A stretch of 64,000 bases of DNA. It comes from Shewanella pneumatophori (GTDB taxonomy: Bacteria > Pseudomonadota > Gammaproteobacteria > Enterobacterales > Shewanellaceae). Every line of letters begins with the position of its first letter. The stretch's first letter is position 1. The notes beneath the pieces were generated by a model. It saw only the letters and a program-made list of their open reading frames with translations. It was not told where the DNA came from and searched no databases. This document shows positions 33,421 through 42,567 of the stretch, piece by piece. The position numbers and the translations under genes were made by a program. Location: assembly GCF_023283895.1 (NCBI RefSeq), contig NZ_JAKILB010000015.1, positions 1-64,000 of the forward strand, given 5' to 3'.

Positions 33421-34550
33421 GCAATAAAGATAGCGGCCAAAGTAAAACAGAAAAAGCCACCCCGCAGAAATTACGTAAAGCCCGCGAACAGGGGCAGGTT
33501 CCGCGTTCTAAAGATCTGGCGGCGTCAGCGTTAATCATTGGTTGTTCATTAATACTCACCACAACAAGTGATTGGATTGCAGCTCGGGTCGCAGAGTTAA
33601 CGCGAACCAATATGGCGTTTACTAAGGCTCAATTAGACGAGCCTGGCATGATGGCGCGGCACATGGCGCATGCCTTATTGGAGATCCTTAATATTCTTGG
33701 GCCATTGTTTTTAATGGTGGCCATTATTGCCATGGTGGCTGGAGCTATGCCTGGCGGGTTGATATTTAGCTTTAATAATGCAAATTTCAAATATAGCCGT
33801 ATTGACCCTATTGCTGGCCTAGGGCGCATGGCGTCAGTTAAGTCATTGGTTGAGCTTGTAAAATCAATTCTTAAGATAGTGTTACTGATTGGCATTATGT
33901 TGATCTTTTTGCAGAAAAACTTTCAAGACTTGATGGCAATCAGCCAATTACCGGTAGATGAAGCCGTGGTAAAGGGCATTGATATGCTCAGTTTGGCTAT
34001 GTTGTATCTAGGCTTGGGGTTGTTGTTGATTACTTTTATCGATGTGCCGTATCAATATTGGAGCCATCACAAAGAATTGAGAATGTCTCTGCAAGAGGTG
34101 AAAGACGAACACAAACAACAAGATGGCAAGCCAGAAATCAAAGCTAAAATTCGCCAAATGCAGCAGCGAATCAGTCGCTCACGTGCTGATATATCTGTGC
34201 CTAAAGCCGATGTTTTACTGGTTAACCCAAGCCATTATGCGGTGGCACTAAAATATGATTTAGATAAAGCGGATGCACCTTATGTGGTCGCGAAAGGCAC
34301 CGATGAGTTAGCTCTTTATATGCGTGATATTGCTAAGCGGCACGACATTGAAGTGATAGAGCTGCCACCGCTAACTCGTGCGATTTATTACTCTACTCAA
34401 GTTGAACAACAGATCCCAGCTGGGCTATTTGTTGCCATTGCCCATGTACTTACGTATGTAATGCAACTGCGGGCCGCAAGACAAGGTATTCAGGCTAAGC
34501 CTGAGCCATTGCCACACTTTTTTATCCCTAAAAACTTACAACATGATTAA
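33417..34550 (+). CDS. flhB: Export switch protein FlhB
   Basis: This encodes 377 residues. The ATG at 33417 follows AGGTGG and begins the typical SKTEKATPQKLRKAREQGQV; an earlier in-frame ATG at 33369 lies inside fliR. Four membrane helices are followed by the cytoplasmic domain with the self-cleavage site N270-P-S-H273 (NPTH in E. coli). The catalytic Asn and Pro are kept. Cleavage lets FlhB change export from hook to filament proteins when signalled by FliK. Confidence 0.95.
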   Translation: MSNKDSGQSKTEKATPQKLRKAREQGQVPRSKDLAASALIIGCSLILTTTSDWIAARVAELTRTNMAFTKAQLDEPGMMARHMAHALLEILNILGPLFLMVAIIAMVAGAMPGGLIFSFNNANFKYSRIDPIAGLGRMASVKSLVELVKSILKIVLLIGIMLIFLQKNFQDLMAISQLPVDEAVVKGIDMLSLAMLYLGLGLLLITFIDVPYQYWSHHKELRMSLQEVKDEHKQQDGKPEIKAKIRQMQQRISRSRADISVPKADVLLVNPSHYAVALKYDLDKADAPYVVAKGTDELALYMRDIAKRHDIEVIELPPLTRAIYYSTQVEQQIPAGLFVAIAHVLTYVMQLRAARQGIQAKPEPLPHFFIPKNLQHD

Positions 34551-34565
34551 AGGTTATTTGAATTA

Positions 34566-36647
34566 ATGAAATGGTTCTCGCGCGTTTTTGCTGGTAGCCC
34601 AAGCTATATTGGTATTCCAATCATGTTGCTGGCTGTGTTGGCCATGGTTATCTTGCCCCTACCACCATGGCTGCTCGACATCCTGTTTACCTTTAACATC
34701 GTACTTGCTGTGATGGTGTTGCTGGTTGGTGTGTCGATTCGTCGGCCATTAGAGTTTTCGGTATTCCCAACGGTTTTGCTGCTAGCAACCTTGTTGCGAC
34801 TCACCCTAAACGTTGCCTCTACTCGTGTGGTATTGATCGAAGGCCATGAAGGTGGCGATGCAGCTGGTAAGGTTATTCAAGCCTTTGGTGAAGTGGTTAT
34901 CGGCGGCAACTATGTGGTTGGTGGGGTTATCTTCTTAATCCTAATGATCATTAACTTTGTGGTGATCACTAAAGGTGGCGAGCGTATATCTGAGGTTTCG
35001 GCACGTTTTACCTTGGATGCCTTACCCGGTAAACAGATGGCGATTGATGCCGACTTAAATGCCGGTGTATTGACTCAAGATCAAGCAAGAATTCGTCGCC
35101 AAGAAGTCGCTCGTGAAGCCGATTTTTACGGCTCAATGGATGGTGCCTCGAAGTTTGTTCGTGGTGATGCGATTGCAGGTATTCTTATCTTAGCCATCAA
35201 TATGTTAGGCGGCCTGGCGATTGGTATCTTTATGCATGACTTAAGTGCTGGCGAAGCATTTAAGACTTATGCACTTCTAACCATTGGTGATGGCTTAGTT
35301 GCGCAGATCCCGTCGTTATTACTTGCGACAGCTGCAGCTATTATTGTTACCCGTGTATCAGATGCTGAAGAAATGCCAGAACAGCTGCGCCAGCAGCTAT
35401 TAGCTAACCCTAAGACACTGGCAACTTCGGCAATTGTCATGCTGATTTTAGGCATAGTGCCGGGCATGCCGACTTTTGTATTCCTATCTTTTGCGGCTTT
35501 GCTTGGGTTTGTTGCTTGGAAACAAAGTTTGCGCGAGCCGCAAATAGCAGCTGCTGAAATTGCCCAGCAAAGAGAAACAACGTTAACTGAACCATCTGCG
35601 CCGAGCTGGGATGCCTTGCCTTACACCGATTTAATTGAAGTGCGCTTAGGTTATCGTTTAGTGCATTTGGTTGAACGCAGTAAGGGCGCTGAACTGCAAA
35701 AACGCCTAACCGGTATTCGCCGAACTTTATCGGAGCAAGCGGGTTTTTTATTGGCAGAAGTGCGAGTGCGTGACAACCTCTCTCTAGCGCCTAATGCTTA
35801 TCAAATCAATTTGATGGGTAATCCGGTTGTCACCGCGGAGTTAGATCCTGACCGCTTAATGGCGATTAAGAGTGGTCCAGTATTTGGGGAAATAGACGGC
35901 ATTATTACCAAAGAGCCCGCTTACCAAATGGATGCAGTATGGATTGAGCAAGACAATAAAGCCAAGGCGCTCAATCTGGGTTACTCAGTGGTGGATAATG
36001 CAACCGTTATTGCTACCCATGTGAGCAAGCTAATCCGTGAGAGCTTACCGGATATGCTGCAGCATGATGATGTTCTATCTTTGAGTGACCGCTTAGCTAA
36101 GCAGAGCCCGAAATTGGCGGAATCGCTTAATAGTGCTTTAACCCCAATATTGCAGTTAAAGGTGTATCGTTTACTGTTGAAAGAGCAAGTATCACTTAAA
36201 GATATCCGTACTATTGCCACAACCTTGCTTGATTGCAGCGAGAACAGTAAAGATCCTGTACTACTGGCGGCTGACGTGCGTTGTGCGCTGCGTAATTCAA
36301 TTCTGCATTCTATTGTTGGCGCGACACCTAAGCTCAATGTGATGACCTTAGATCCACAGCTAGAGCAGACCTTAATGACGGCATTGAACCAGTCGCAGCA
36401 GCAAGGCAAAGGCTCGCTTGATAGCTTCCCGGTCGACCCGCAATTGTTGGCGCAGTTACAACAGCGTATGCCGCAATTGTTAGCTCAAGCTAAAGAGCAT
36501 GGTCATAGTCCGTTGTTGTTGGTATCACCGCAGTTACGGCCTATTTTAGCGCGTTATGCCTTGGCATTTGCTCGTGGATTGCATGTACTTTCATATAATG
36601 AAATCCCTGAAACCCGTGAGTTAATGGTGGCGGGGCAGTTAGGTTAG
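34566..36647 (+). CDS. flhA: Export gate protein FlhA
   Basis: This encodes 693 residues, standard size. The N-terminal half has about eight membrane helices and the conserved FHIPEP-family block (GGERISEVSARFTLDALPGK, then QMAIDADLNAGVLTQDQARI). The C-terminal cytoplasmic half binds chaperone-substrate complexes. FlhA couples proton flow to protein export. It is the last gene of the fliM-flhA operon and is followed by a strong terminator. No flhF or flhG follows it, unlike polar systems. Confidence 0.97.
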   Translation: MKWFSRVFAGSPSYIGIPIMLLAVLAMVILPLPPWLLDILFTFNIVLAVMVLLVGVSIRRPLEFSVFPTVLLLATLLRLTLNVASTRVVLIEGHEGGDAAGKVIQAFGEVVIGGNYVVGGVIFLILMIINFVVITKGGERISEVSARFTLDALPGKQMAIDADLNAGVLTQDQARIRRQEVAREADFYGSMDGASKFVRGDAIAGILILAINMLGGLAIGIFMHDLSAGEAFKTYALLTIGDGLVAQIPSLLLATAAAIIVTRVSDAEEMPEQLRQQLLANPKTLATSAIVMLILGIVPGMPTFVFLSFAALLGFVAWKQSLREPQIAAAEIAQQRETTLTEPSAPSWDALPYTDLIEVRLGYRLVHLVERSKGAELQKRLTGIRRTLSEQAGFLLAEVRVRDNLSLAPNAYQINLMGNPVVTAELDPDRLMAIKSGPVFGEIDGIITKEPAYQMDAVWIEQDNKAKALNLGYSVVDNATVIATHVSKLIRESLPDMLQHDDVLSLSDRLAKQSPKLAESLNSALTPILQLKVYRLLLKEQVSLKDIRTIATTLLDCSENSKDPVLLAADVRCALRNSILHSIVGATPKLNVMTLDPQLEQTLMTALNQSQQQGKGSLDSFPVDPQLLAQLQQRMPQLLAQAKEHGHSPLLLVSPQLRPILARYALAFARGLHVLSYNEIPETRELMVAGQLG

Positions 36648-36668
36648 TCGTTTCTTAGTCTGAAATGA

Positions 36669-36695
36669 AAAGGATAGCAAAGCGCTATCCTTTTT
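36669..36695. terminator. Terminator after flhA
   Basis: AAAGGATAGC / GCTATCCTTT is a 10-bp stem with loop AAAGC, followed by T5 on the plus strand. A-rich sequence on the left also lets it work for the convergent minus-strand gene. Confidence 0.9.
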
Positions 36696-36712
36696 GATGT
36701 CTCAACAATGCT

Positions 36713-37684
36713 TTAGGCCTTAGCTAAAAAAGCCAGTAATGCATTCAATGCTTGGTTGCGTGGCTTATCCCGTTCCATAAATATCTCATGGCGGGCATAG
36801 GGGATTTTGACTAATTGACATAATCCATTTATCGCGCGTTTTTGAGCGCGATTATCAACAATCGTATCTTCTTCTGCTTGCAGGATTAACAAGGGGATTT
36901 GGCTATTACGCGCAGCTTGTATTGCTTGCTCACCAGCATCAATCGACTCTACTAACCAGTGGTTAGTTGGCGAACCAAGTTGTAGCTGCGGCACTTGCTG
37001 ATAAAGTTCGCGATAATCTTCATAGCGCAATTTACTGTTGGTGAGATCATTTTTATCGAATGCTGCAGCGTGGTAGTCCTTACCACCTAAGATGTAATTA
37101 GGCTTTTTGTGGTTATCTAGCAAAGCAGCTAAGCCACGAATAAAGCTTTTAGTCAGCGGCAGTTTGATGCCATACATGGGCGCAGAAAAAACGGCCGCTT
37201 TAAACGTCTTAGGGTATTGCTCTAGGTAAAGTGTGCCAATAGCTCCCCCCATAGAGTGGCCTACTAGAAAGTAGTTTTCTGTTGCTAGCGGCTTTACAAC
37301 TTTGTCTATAAATTCGGCAAAGTCGTCGACATATCGCTGGAACTTGTCGATATGTCCCTGATGGGGATTTTGAGTTGTTCGGGCAGATAAGCCCTGACCA
37401 CGATGATCAATGGCAAATAAACTGTAGCCCTGCTGATATAAATCAAACATCAGCTCTTTGTATTTTAAGTATGACTCAACACGGCCACTGCTGATCACAA
37501 TTGTGCCTATGCTATTTGGGTGCGTGATGCGTGCATAGGTAAGGGTGATATCGTCGCGGGTTTTAAAGCTCGATTGCGTCACTTGTTGCCAAAAAACTTT
37601 CTGTTCAGGGCTGTTAAGGTGATGCTCCGATGAGAAGTTAGCTGGAATAGTGGTGTTCATATAAGGCTCTGTGGCAATCGACAT
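36713..37684 (-). CDS. pldB: Alpha/beta hydrolase, lysophospholipase L2-like
   Basis: This encodes 323 residues. It is an alpha/beta-hydrolase with the nucleophile elbow GHSMGG (FLVGHSMGGAIGTLYLEQYP), an upstream DHRGQGLSAR motif, and later ILQAEEDTIVDNRAQ (Asp) and RHEIFMERDKPR (His), completing the triad. This matches the PldB family (lysophospholipase L2), though substrate is not proven. No signal peptide is visible, so it is cytoplasmic or membrane-peripheral. The start is uncertain; an ATG at 37660 is an alternative. Confidence 0.8.
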   Translation of the reverse strand: MSIATEPYMNTTIPANFSSEHHLNSPEQKVFWQQVTQSSFKTRDDITLTYARITHPNSIGTIVISSGRVESYLKYKELMFDLYQQGYSLFAIDHRGQGLSARTTQNPHQGHIDKFQRYVDDFAEFIDKVVKPLATENYFLVGHSMGGAIGTLYLEQYPKTFKAAVFSAPMYGIKLPLTKSFIRGLAALLDNHKKPNYILGGKDYHAAAFDKNDLTNSKLRYEDYRELYQQVPQLQLGSPTNHWLVESIDAGEQAIQAARNSQIPLLILQAEEDTIVDNRAQKRAINGLCQLVKIPYARHEIFMERDKPRNQALNALLAFLAKA

Positions 37685-37773
37685 GGAGTGGTTCTATTGA
37701 GTGATCTTGCTTGCAGTGTAGCAAACTTGCTCTGGCAGACTCTAGTGAAACATAAATCTGCAAATAACCCATT

Positions 37774-37797
37774 AAAAAAGGCCGCAAGTGCGGCCTT
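37774..37797 (-). terminator. Terminator of the DUF885 gene
   Basis: AAGGCCGC-AAGT-GCGGCCTT is followed by a T6 run on the minus strand. A second inverted repeat (TAACCCT/AGGGTTA, 37803-37821) lies between it and the stop codon. Confidence 0.9.
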
Positions 37798-37832
37798 ATT
37801 ATTAACCCTATAGCAGGGTTAATTCGTCTTAG

Positions 37833-39626
37833 TTAGAGCGCGGCTTTTTGCGTTGCGATAAAATCGTTGATCTGCTGCTCTAATACCGACATTGGCACCG
37901 AGCCATTAGCAAGAATAGCATCGTGGAAGGCGCGGATATCAAAGTCCTCTGCCAATTCGGCTTCTGCTTGTGCGCGTAAGCGCTTAATCGTTAACTCGCC
38001 AATCTTGTATGACAGTGCTTGTCCCGGCCAGTTGATATAGCGGTCAATTTCGGTAGTGACGTTATGCATTGAAAGCGCAGTGTTACTCGCCATAAAGTCG
38101 ATAGCTTGTTGGCGACTCCAGCCTTTTGCGTGCATACCTGTATCTACCACTAGACGCGCTGCGCGCCACATCTCGTAGGTTAGGCGGCCGAAGTTACTAT
38201 AAGGGTCTTGGTAAAAGCCTGCTTCGAGCCCTAAGTATTCCGAGTATAAACCCCAGCCCTCACCAAATGCTGATATGTAGCTGTAGCGGCGGAAGTTGGG
38301 TAAGTCAGTTAACTCTTGGTTGAGCGCGATTTGTAGATGGTGTCCGGGAACAGCTTCATGCAGTGTTAGCGCTTCCATTTCATATAACGGGCGTTTATCG
38401 AGAGCGTAGGTATTTACCCAGTAATAGCCTGGTTCGTCGTCTCGGTTAGAGCCAGAGTAACGTCCTGTGGTGTATTTAGGCGCAATTTCAGCGGGGACAG
38501 GCTCAATACCATAAGGCTGACGTGGTAATTTACCAAAATACTTTGGCAGCATGGCATCGGCTTTTTTAGCGATATAAGCAGCTTCTTTAAGTAACTCTTC
38601 TGCGGTTTTAGGGTAAAACTGCGGGTCAGTGCGTAAAAAGTGTAGGAATTCAGCAAAGCTACCTTCAAAGCCAACTTGTTCGATGATTTGCTGCATCTCA
38701 GCGCGAATGCGTTTAACTTCTTGTAAGCCAAGTTGGTGCACTTCATCTGAAGTCATATCAAGCGTGGTGTAGTAGCGCACGCGGTTTTCGTAAAACGCTT
38801 CTCCATTTGGTAGATCATAAGATGCGATACTTTCACGAGTATTGGGTATGTACTCTTTAGTCATAAACTCCAAGAAAGCTTGGTAGGTTGGCAATACCGT
38901 ATTCGCCACTAAATCACGCCCTTGTTGGGTTAACTGTGCTTTTTCAGCGGCAGTAAAATGGCTTGGGTATTCAGTAAAAGGGGCAAAGTAGCCACTGTCT
39001 TCAACTGGCACAATAAAGGCGCTAATACTGGTTTCAAAACCTTGTAAGGTAACTCTAGAAGGGGTGATCCCAGCTGCAATACCTTGTTTTAACCAGTAAG
39101 TTTGCTGGTTGAAGTAGTTTGGTAGTGCTTGTAGTTGCTTAATATAGTTCTGATAGTCTTCAACTTTATTGAAGCGACCTTTACTTATTGAGGCAATATA
39201 AGCATGGAAACCACTTTCGGCTGACAGCGGCATGTAGTGGTCGTTATAACGGTATTGGTCGACTTGGTTTTGAACTTGGTCTTGCAGGATTTGCGCGTTA
39301 ATTTTATCGTTTTTATTAAGGCTGTTGCGGTCAACCTGTTTGATTTGCTTGAGTAATACTTGCCTGCGCTGATCTAAGGCTGCTAACGCTTGAGGTGATA
39401 GGTCCTGCAGTTGTCCCGCTTTTGACTTGTCGCCCATTGAATAAGCAAACCCTGGGCTGGCGTCGAGTGAAATTTGCCATGCGTTGTTGATAGCAGATTG
39501 CAGTTGTGCGTTAGTTGCTGCTTGAGTGGTATTGGCTGTTGTTTCGGCTGCGCTTATTGGCGTGCTAGGCGTTTGGCAAGCGCTAAGGCTAGCGACTAAC
39601 AAGGTTGGGAGTAGGTACTTATACAT
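37833..39626 (-). CDS. DUF885 family lipoprotein, probable metallopeptidase
   Basis: This encodes 597 residues. A lipoprotein signal (MYKYLLPTLLVASLSAC) puts it in the cell envelope. A DUF885 domain covers most of the protein, with the metal-binding HEAVPGHH motif at about residues 422-429 and FGEGWGLYSEYLG downstream, whose Glu may be a third ligand. The family is predicted to be zinc-dependent peptidases, but substrates are unknown to me. It is monocistronic, with its own terminator. Confidence 0.85.
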   Translation of the reverse strand: MYKYLLPTLLVASLSACQTPSTPISAAETTANTTQAATNAQLQSAINNAWQISLDASPGFAYSMGDKSKAGQLQDLSPQALAALDQRRQVLLKQIKQVDRNSLNKNDKINAQILQDQVQNQVDQYRYNDHYMPLSAESGFHAYIASISKGRFNKVEDYQNYIKQLQALPNYFNQQTYWLKQGIAAGITPSRVTLQGFETSISAFIVPVEDSGYFAPFTEYPSHFTAAEKAQLTQQGRDLVANTVLPTYQAFLEFMTKEYIPNTRESIASYDLPNGEAFYENRVRYYTTLDMTSDEVHQLGLQEVKRIRAEMQQIIEQVGFEGSFAEFLHFLRTDPQFYPKTAEELLKEAAYIAKKADAMLPKYFGKLPRQPYGIEPVPAEIAPKYTTGRYSGSNRDDEPGYYWVNTYALDKRPLYEMEALTLHEAVPGHHLQIALNQELTDLPNFRRYSYISAFGEGWGLYSEYLGLEAGFYQDPYSNFGRLTYEMWRAARLVVDTGMHAKGWSRQQAIDFMASNTALSMHNVTTEIDRYINWPGQALSYKIGELTIKRLRAQAEAELAEDFDIRAFHDAILANGSVPMSVLEQQINDFIATQKAAL

Positions 39627-39747
39627 GAATCATCCATTATTGTTTTAGTTATTAGGCTGATTATGCCGTGGTGGCCTGCAAATATCACGGTCAAAGTGTA
39701 TACAATTGTAATTAAAGGTTTGCGGTGGCGTGGTAACCTGCAGACAT

Positions 39748-39775
39748 AAAAAAACCGGCTAATGCCGGTTTTTTT
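39748..39775 (-). terminator. Terminator of hemN
   Basis: AACCGGC-TAAT-GCCGGTT is flanked by seven or more A on the left and T on the right. It would stop the minus-strand hemN transcript and could act in both directions. Confidence 0.9.
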
Positions 39776-39790
39776 GCTAATCAAACTTGA

Positions 39791-41167
39791 TTAGATAACG
39801 CGCGAGAACTGTTGTTGTCTTGCTTTTTCACGGTAGTAAACGTCGAAACAGATACAGATGTTACGGATCAATAGACGGCCTGTTGGGCTGATAGTGATCT
39901 TACGGTCGGTAATGTCGACTAGCTTATCATCGATGAAAGTTTGCAGTAGTTTAAGATCTTCTGCGAAGTACTCTTCAAAGTTGATGTTTAGCTTTTCTTC
40001 AATCTTCGCCATATCTAGGTCGAAGTGACAGATAAGCTGCTTAATCACTACGCGGCGAATTTCGTCGTCACGGTTTAAGCTACAACCTTTCCATAATGCG
40101 TGGCCTTTAGCATCGATTGATTCGAAGTATGGGCGTACGTCTTTTTGGTTTTGTGCGTAGCAATCGCCAATTTGGCTGATTGATGACACACCAAGACCAA
40201 GCAGGTCACACTCTTCTTGAGTGGTGTAACCTTGGAAGTTACGGTGTAGACGACCTTCGTTTTGCAAGATTGATAGCTCATCGTCTGGCTTAGCAAAGTG
40301 GTCCATACCAATGTATTGGTAGCCAGCGCCTGTTAGCGTTTCAATAGTTTGATGCAACATATCGAGCTTTTGCTGAGGTGATGCTAAGTCTTCATCTTTA
40401 ATCTTACGCTGCGCTGCAAAACGTGAAGGCAGGTGAGCGTAGTTAAACACTGATAGACGGTCTGGGTTTAAGTCCAATACGCGCTGCATAGTTTCTGCAA
40501 ACGTTTCAGGCGTTTGGTGCGGTAGGCCGTAGATTAAGTCGATGTTAGTTGAAACAAAGCCTAGTTCTTTAGCGCGCGCCATTAGGTCAAAAATAAACTG
40601 CTCGTCTTGCTCGCGGTTTACTGCAACCTGTACCTTTTTATTGAAATCTTGCACACCAATAGAAATACGGTTAAAGCCGGCTTCTTTTAGGGTGTCTAAC
40701 ATTGAAAGCTCGATTTCACGAGGATCAACTTCAATTGAGTATTCACCTACCTCTGCAACGTTAAAGTTAGCTTTAACCAATGCTGATAGGGTAAGGATTT
40801 GCTCAGGTGTTAGGAATGTCGGTGTACCGCCACCCCAGTGAATTTGAGTTACTAAATAATCTTTAAACAGCGGTGCGCGTTTAACGATTTCTGCCGCTAG
40901 ATATTCAATGTACTGATCGGCTTTATGCTGGTGGCGAGTGATAACTTTATTGCAGCCACAGTAGTAACAAAGCTTGGCGCAGAAAGGAATATGGATATAA
41001 AGAGAAAGCTTGTCACTCTTGCTGTTCTTAATCGAGGTCAGCAATTTTTCCTCGGTAAACGAGTCATCGAATTCCAAGGCCGTCGGATAAGAAGTATAAC
41101 GGGGACCGCTATAATTGTACTTTTCGATCATTGACTGATCCCAACTAATTGGGGTGGGCTGCTTCAA
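39791..41167 (-). CDS. hemN: Oxygen-independent coproporphyrinogen III oxidase HemN
   Basis: This encodes 458 residues (E. coli 457). It is a radical-SAM enzyme: the cluster motif CAKLCYYCGC (CxxxCxxC) sits near residue 60 and is preceded by YIHIPF. GPRYTSYPTALEF is the conserved HemN start region. It converts coproporphyrinogen III to protoporphyrinogen IX without oxygen in heme synthesis. I placed the start at TTG 41167 because GGAGG lies 7 bases upstream and the resulting N-terminus (LKQPTPISWDQSM) matches the family; an in-frame ATG at 41212 gives 15 extra residues. Confidence 0.96.
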   Translation of the reverse strand: MKQPTPISWDQSMIEKYNYSGPRYTSYPTALEFDDSFTEEKLLTSIKNSKSDKLSLYIHIPFCAKLCYYCGCNKVITRHQHKADQYIEYLAAEIVKRAPLFKDYLVTQIHWGGGTPTFLTPEQILTLSALVKANFNVAEVGEYSIEVDPREIELSMLDTLKEAGFNRISIGVQDFNKKVQVAVNREQDEQFIFDLMARAKELGFVSTNIDLIYGLPHQTPETFAETMQRVLDLNPDRLSVFNYAHLPSRFAAQRKIKDEDLASPQQKLDMLHQTIETLTGAGYQYIGMDHFAKPDDELSILQNEGRLHRNFQGYTTQEECDLLGLGVSSISQIGDCYAQNQKDVRPYFESIDAKGHALWKGCSLNRDDEIRRVVIKQLICHFDLDMAKIEEKLNINFEEYFAEDLKLLQTFIDDKLVDITDRKITISPTGRLLIRNICICFDVYYREKARQQQFSRVI

Positions 41168-41415
41168 GGCGTGTCCTCCGGCGTATAGTTTAGCAACATG
41201 TGAAGTATGCATGGTTATTTGTTGAATAACCTTGATCCATGTTGTAAAAATTTAATATGGGTAGCAAAGTATGACTGAATATCGCTGAAAATAAGGTATC
41301 TGTCTGTGCTCTTTAGAGGAATTTGTGCACAGACTCACCCAATATAAGCAAAATAGACCATATCTGCGACCTAGATTGCATCAGTTTTCAGCGCAGACTT
41401 ATGCTGTCACTACTA

Positions 41416-41883
41416 TTAGTGTAGTGAGCTTGGCGTAAATTCACTCAAAAGTTTAGCTTCTTCGAGAATTTGTGACTCTAATTCACCTTCTGAGCGCATG
41501 CGGGCAAAATCGAGTTTCATTCGTTGCTGCTTGTCCAAGCCTTTGCGTTGTTCTTTGATGGGGTGTGCTTTGATTATTTCGAAATGGGCAAAGGTAGCAG
41601 GGTATTGCTTCTCTACTAGCTCAGCCATACCGACGAGTTGAAACAGTTTAGCAATTCGCATCACGCCTTCTGACAACTCACAACGTCCATCTAGCATAGC
41701 TGTGGCAATGTAACGGATATTGTCGAGTAATTCGTCTGACTTTGCTTTGGCAGCGGCAGCTTGCTGTTGTTGTAGTTCTATTTTGCGTTGCTGTTGTTTG
41801 CGAATTTGAATAACGAGGTAAGTCGCATAAGCCGTCAGCGCGACAATAATGAGTGCACCAAGAATGATAAAGGTCGTTGTCAT
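41416..41883 (-). CDS. DUF2489 family membrane-anchored protein
   Basis: This encodes 155 residues. There is one N-terminal transmembrane helix (FIILGALIIVALTAYATYLV), then a basic/Q-rich coiled segment (IRKQQQRKIELQQQQAAAAK) and a helical domain with NIRYIATAMLDGRCELSEGV. It resembles the gammaproteobacterial DUF2489 family commonly found near yihI. Function is unknown. About 250 bp separate it from hemN. Confidence 0.8.
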   Translation of the reverse strand: MTTTFIILGALIIVALTAYATYLVIQIRKQQQRKIELQQQQAAAAKAKSDELLDNIRYIATAMLDGRCELSEGVMRIAKLFQLVGMAELVEKQYPATFAHFEIIKAHPIKEQRKGLDKQQRMKLDFARMRSEGELESQILEEAKLLSEFTPSSLH

Positions 41884-41930
41884 GCTAAACCCTAGTTGGT
41901 CTGAGTGGGATACAGGTGACGATTATGGAT

Positions 41931-41958
41931 AAAAAAATGGCATCAATAAAGATGCCAT
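41931..41958 (-). terminator. Terminator of yihI
   Basis: ATGGCATC-AATAAA-GATGCCAT is an 8-bp stem with a T7 run on the minus strand, 20 bp past the yihI stop. Confidence 0.88.
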
Positions 41959-41977
41959 GGATTTTATATAGAACAAA

Positions 41978-42514
41978 TTAATCTTTGTCGAAGTAGTCTT
42001 TTAGCAGGTCTGCACCTGATTCGAATTTGTCGAATAGGTCATCGTCACTTACAGACTTCTTGCCTTGCGGTGCATCATCGTCTTCGTCAGAGATGCCAAG
42101 CTTGTCCATCAGAGTTTCAATTTGTGTCAGCTGCTTGTTCAACCATTTCTGGTCTTCTGCATTGAGGTTTTTACCTTCTTCAAGCATGTCTAGCAGGCTA
42201 TTCAGTCTTGGATCTTCCTCAAGCTTCAATAGTTTCTGCTCATCAGTAAGTTTTGGCCCTTTAGGCTTCTTCTCTACTTTGACTTCAGTATTAATATGCA
42301 GTTGTACAGGCTTTTTACTGCCGTGGCGTGGGTCAGCACTTTTTGCCTTGCCACCGTTTGCTTGGCTTTCAATCATCGAAGCGTTATGACGACTTCCCGC
42401 TTTATTGCCAGCAACTTGTTTTTTGCCTGCAAGAACTCGATCTTTCTTTTTAGTTCTTGGGGCTAATTTAGGAGCATTTTCGTTGCTCTTACGCGTTTTC
42501 TTACTACGGGACAT
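41978..42514 (-). CDS. yihI: Der GTPase activator YihI
   Basis: This encodes 178 residues. It has a highly basic N-terminus (MSRSKKTRKSNENAPKLAPR) and an acidic C-terminal half (DKLGISDEDDDAPQGKKSV). The NSLLDMLEEGKNLNAEDQKW block is the conserved YihI core. YihI stimulates the GTPase Der (EngA) and slows late 50S ribosome assembly. Its location near hemN matches E. coli order. Confidence 0.9.
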   Translation of the reverse strand: MSRSKKTRKSNENAPKLAPRTKKKDRVLAGKKQVAGNKAGSRHNASMIESQANGGKAKSADPRHGSKKPVQLHINTEVKVEKKPKGPKLTDEQKLLKLEEDPRLNSLLDMLEEGKNLNAEDQKWLNKQLTQIETLMDKLGISDEDDDAPQGKKSVSDDDLFDKFESGADLLKDYFDKD

Positions 42515-42567
42515 GATCGCTTATCTCGATAACTTAAAAGACTCTATTGCTGATAAAGCGGCTTGGC

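Noticed and set aside
41213-41415. FNR box upstream of hemN
   Set aside because: Only a TTGAT half-site is present; the second half (ATCAA at the right distance) is missing.
42027-42389. 120-codon plus-strand ORF opposite yihI
   Set aside because: Shadow of yihI, rich in S/L/F because it reads acidic and lysine codons in reverse.
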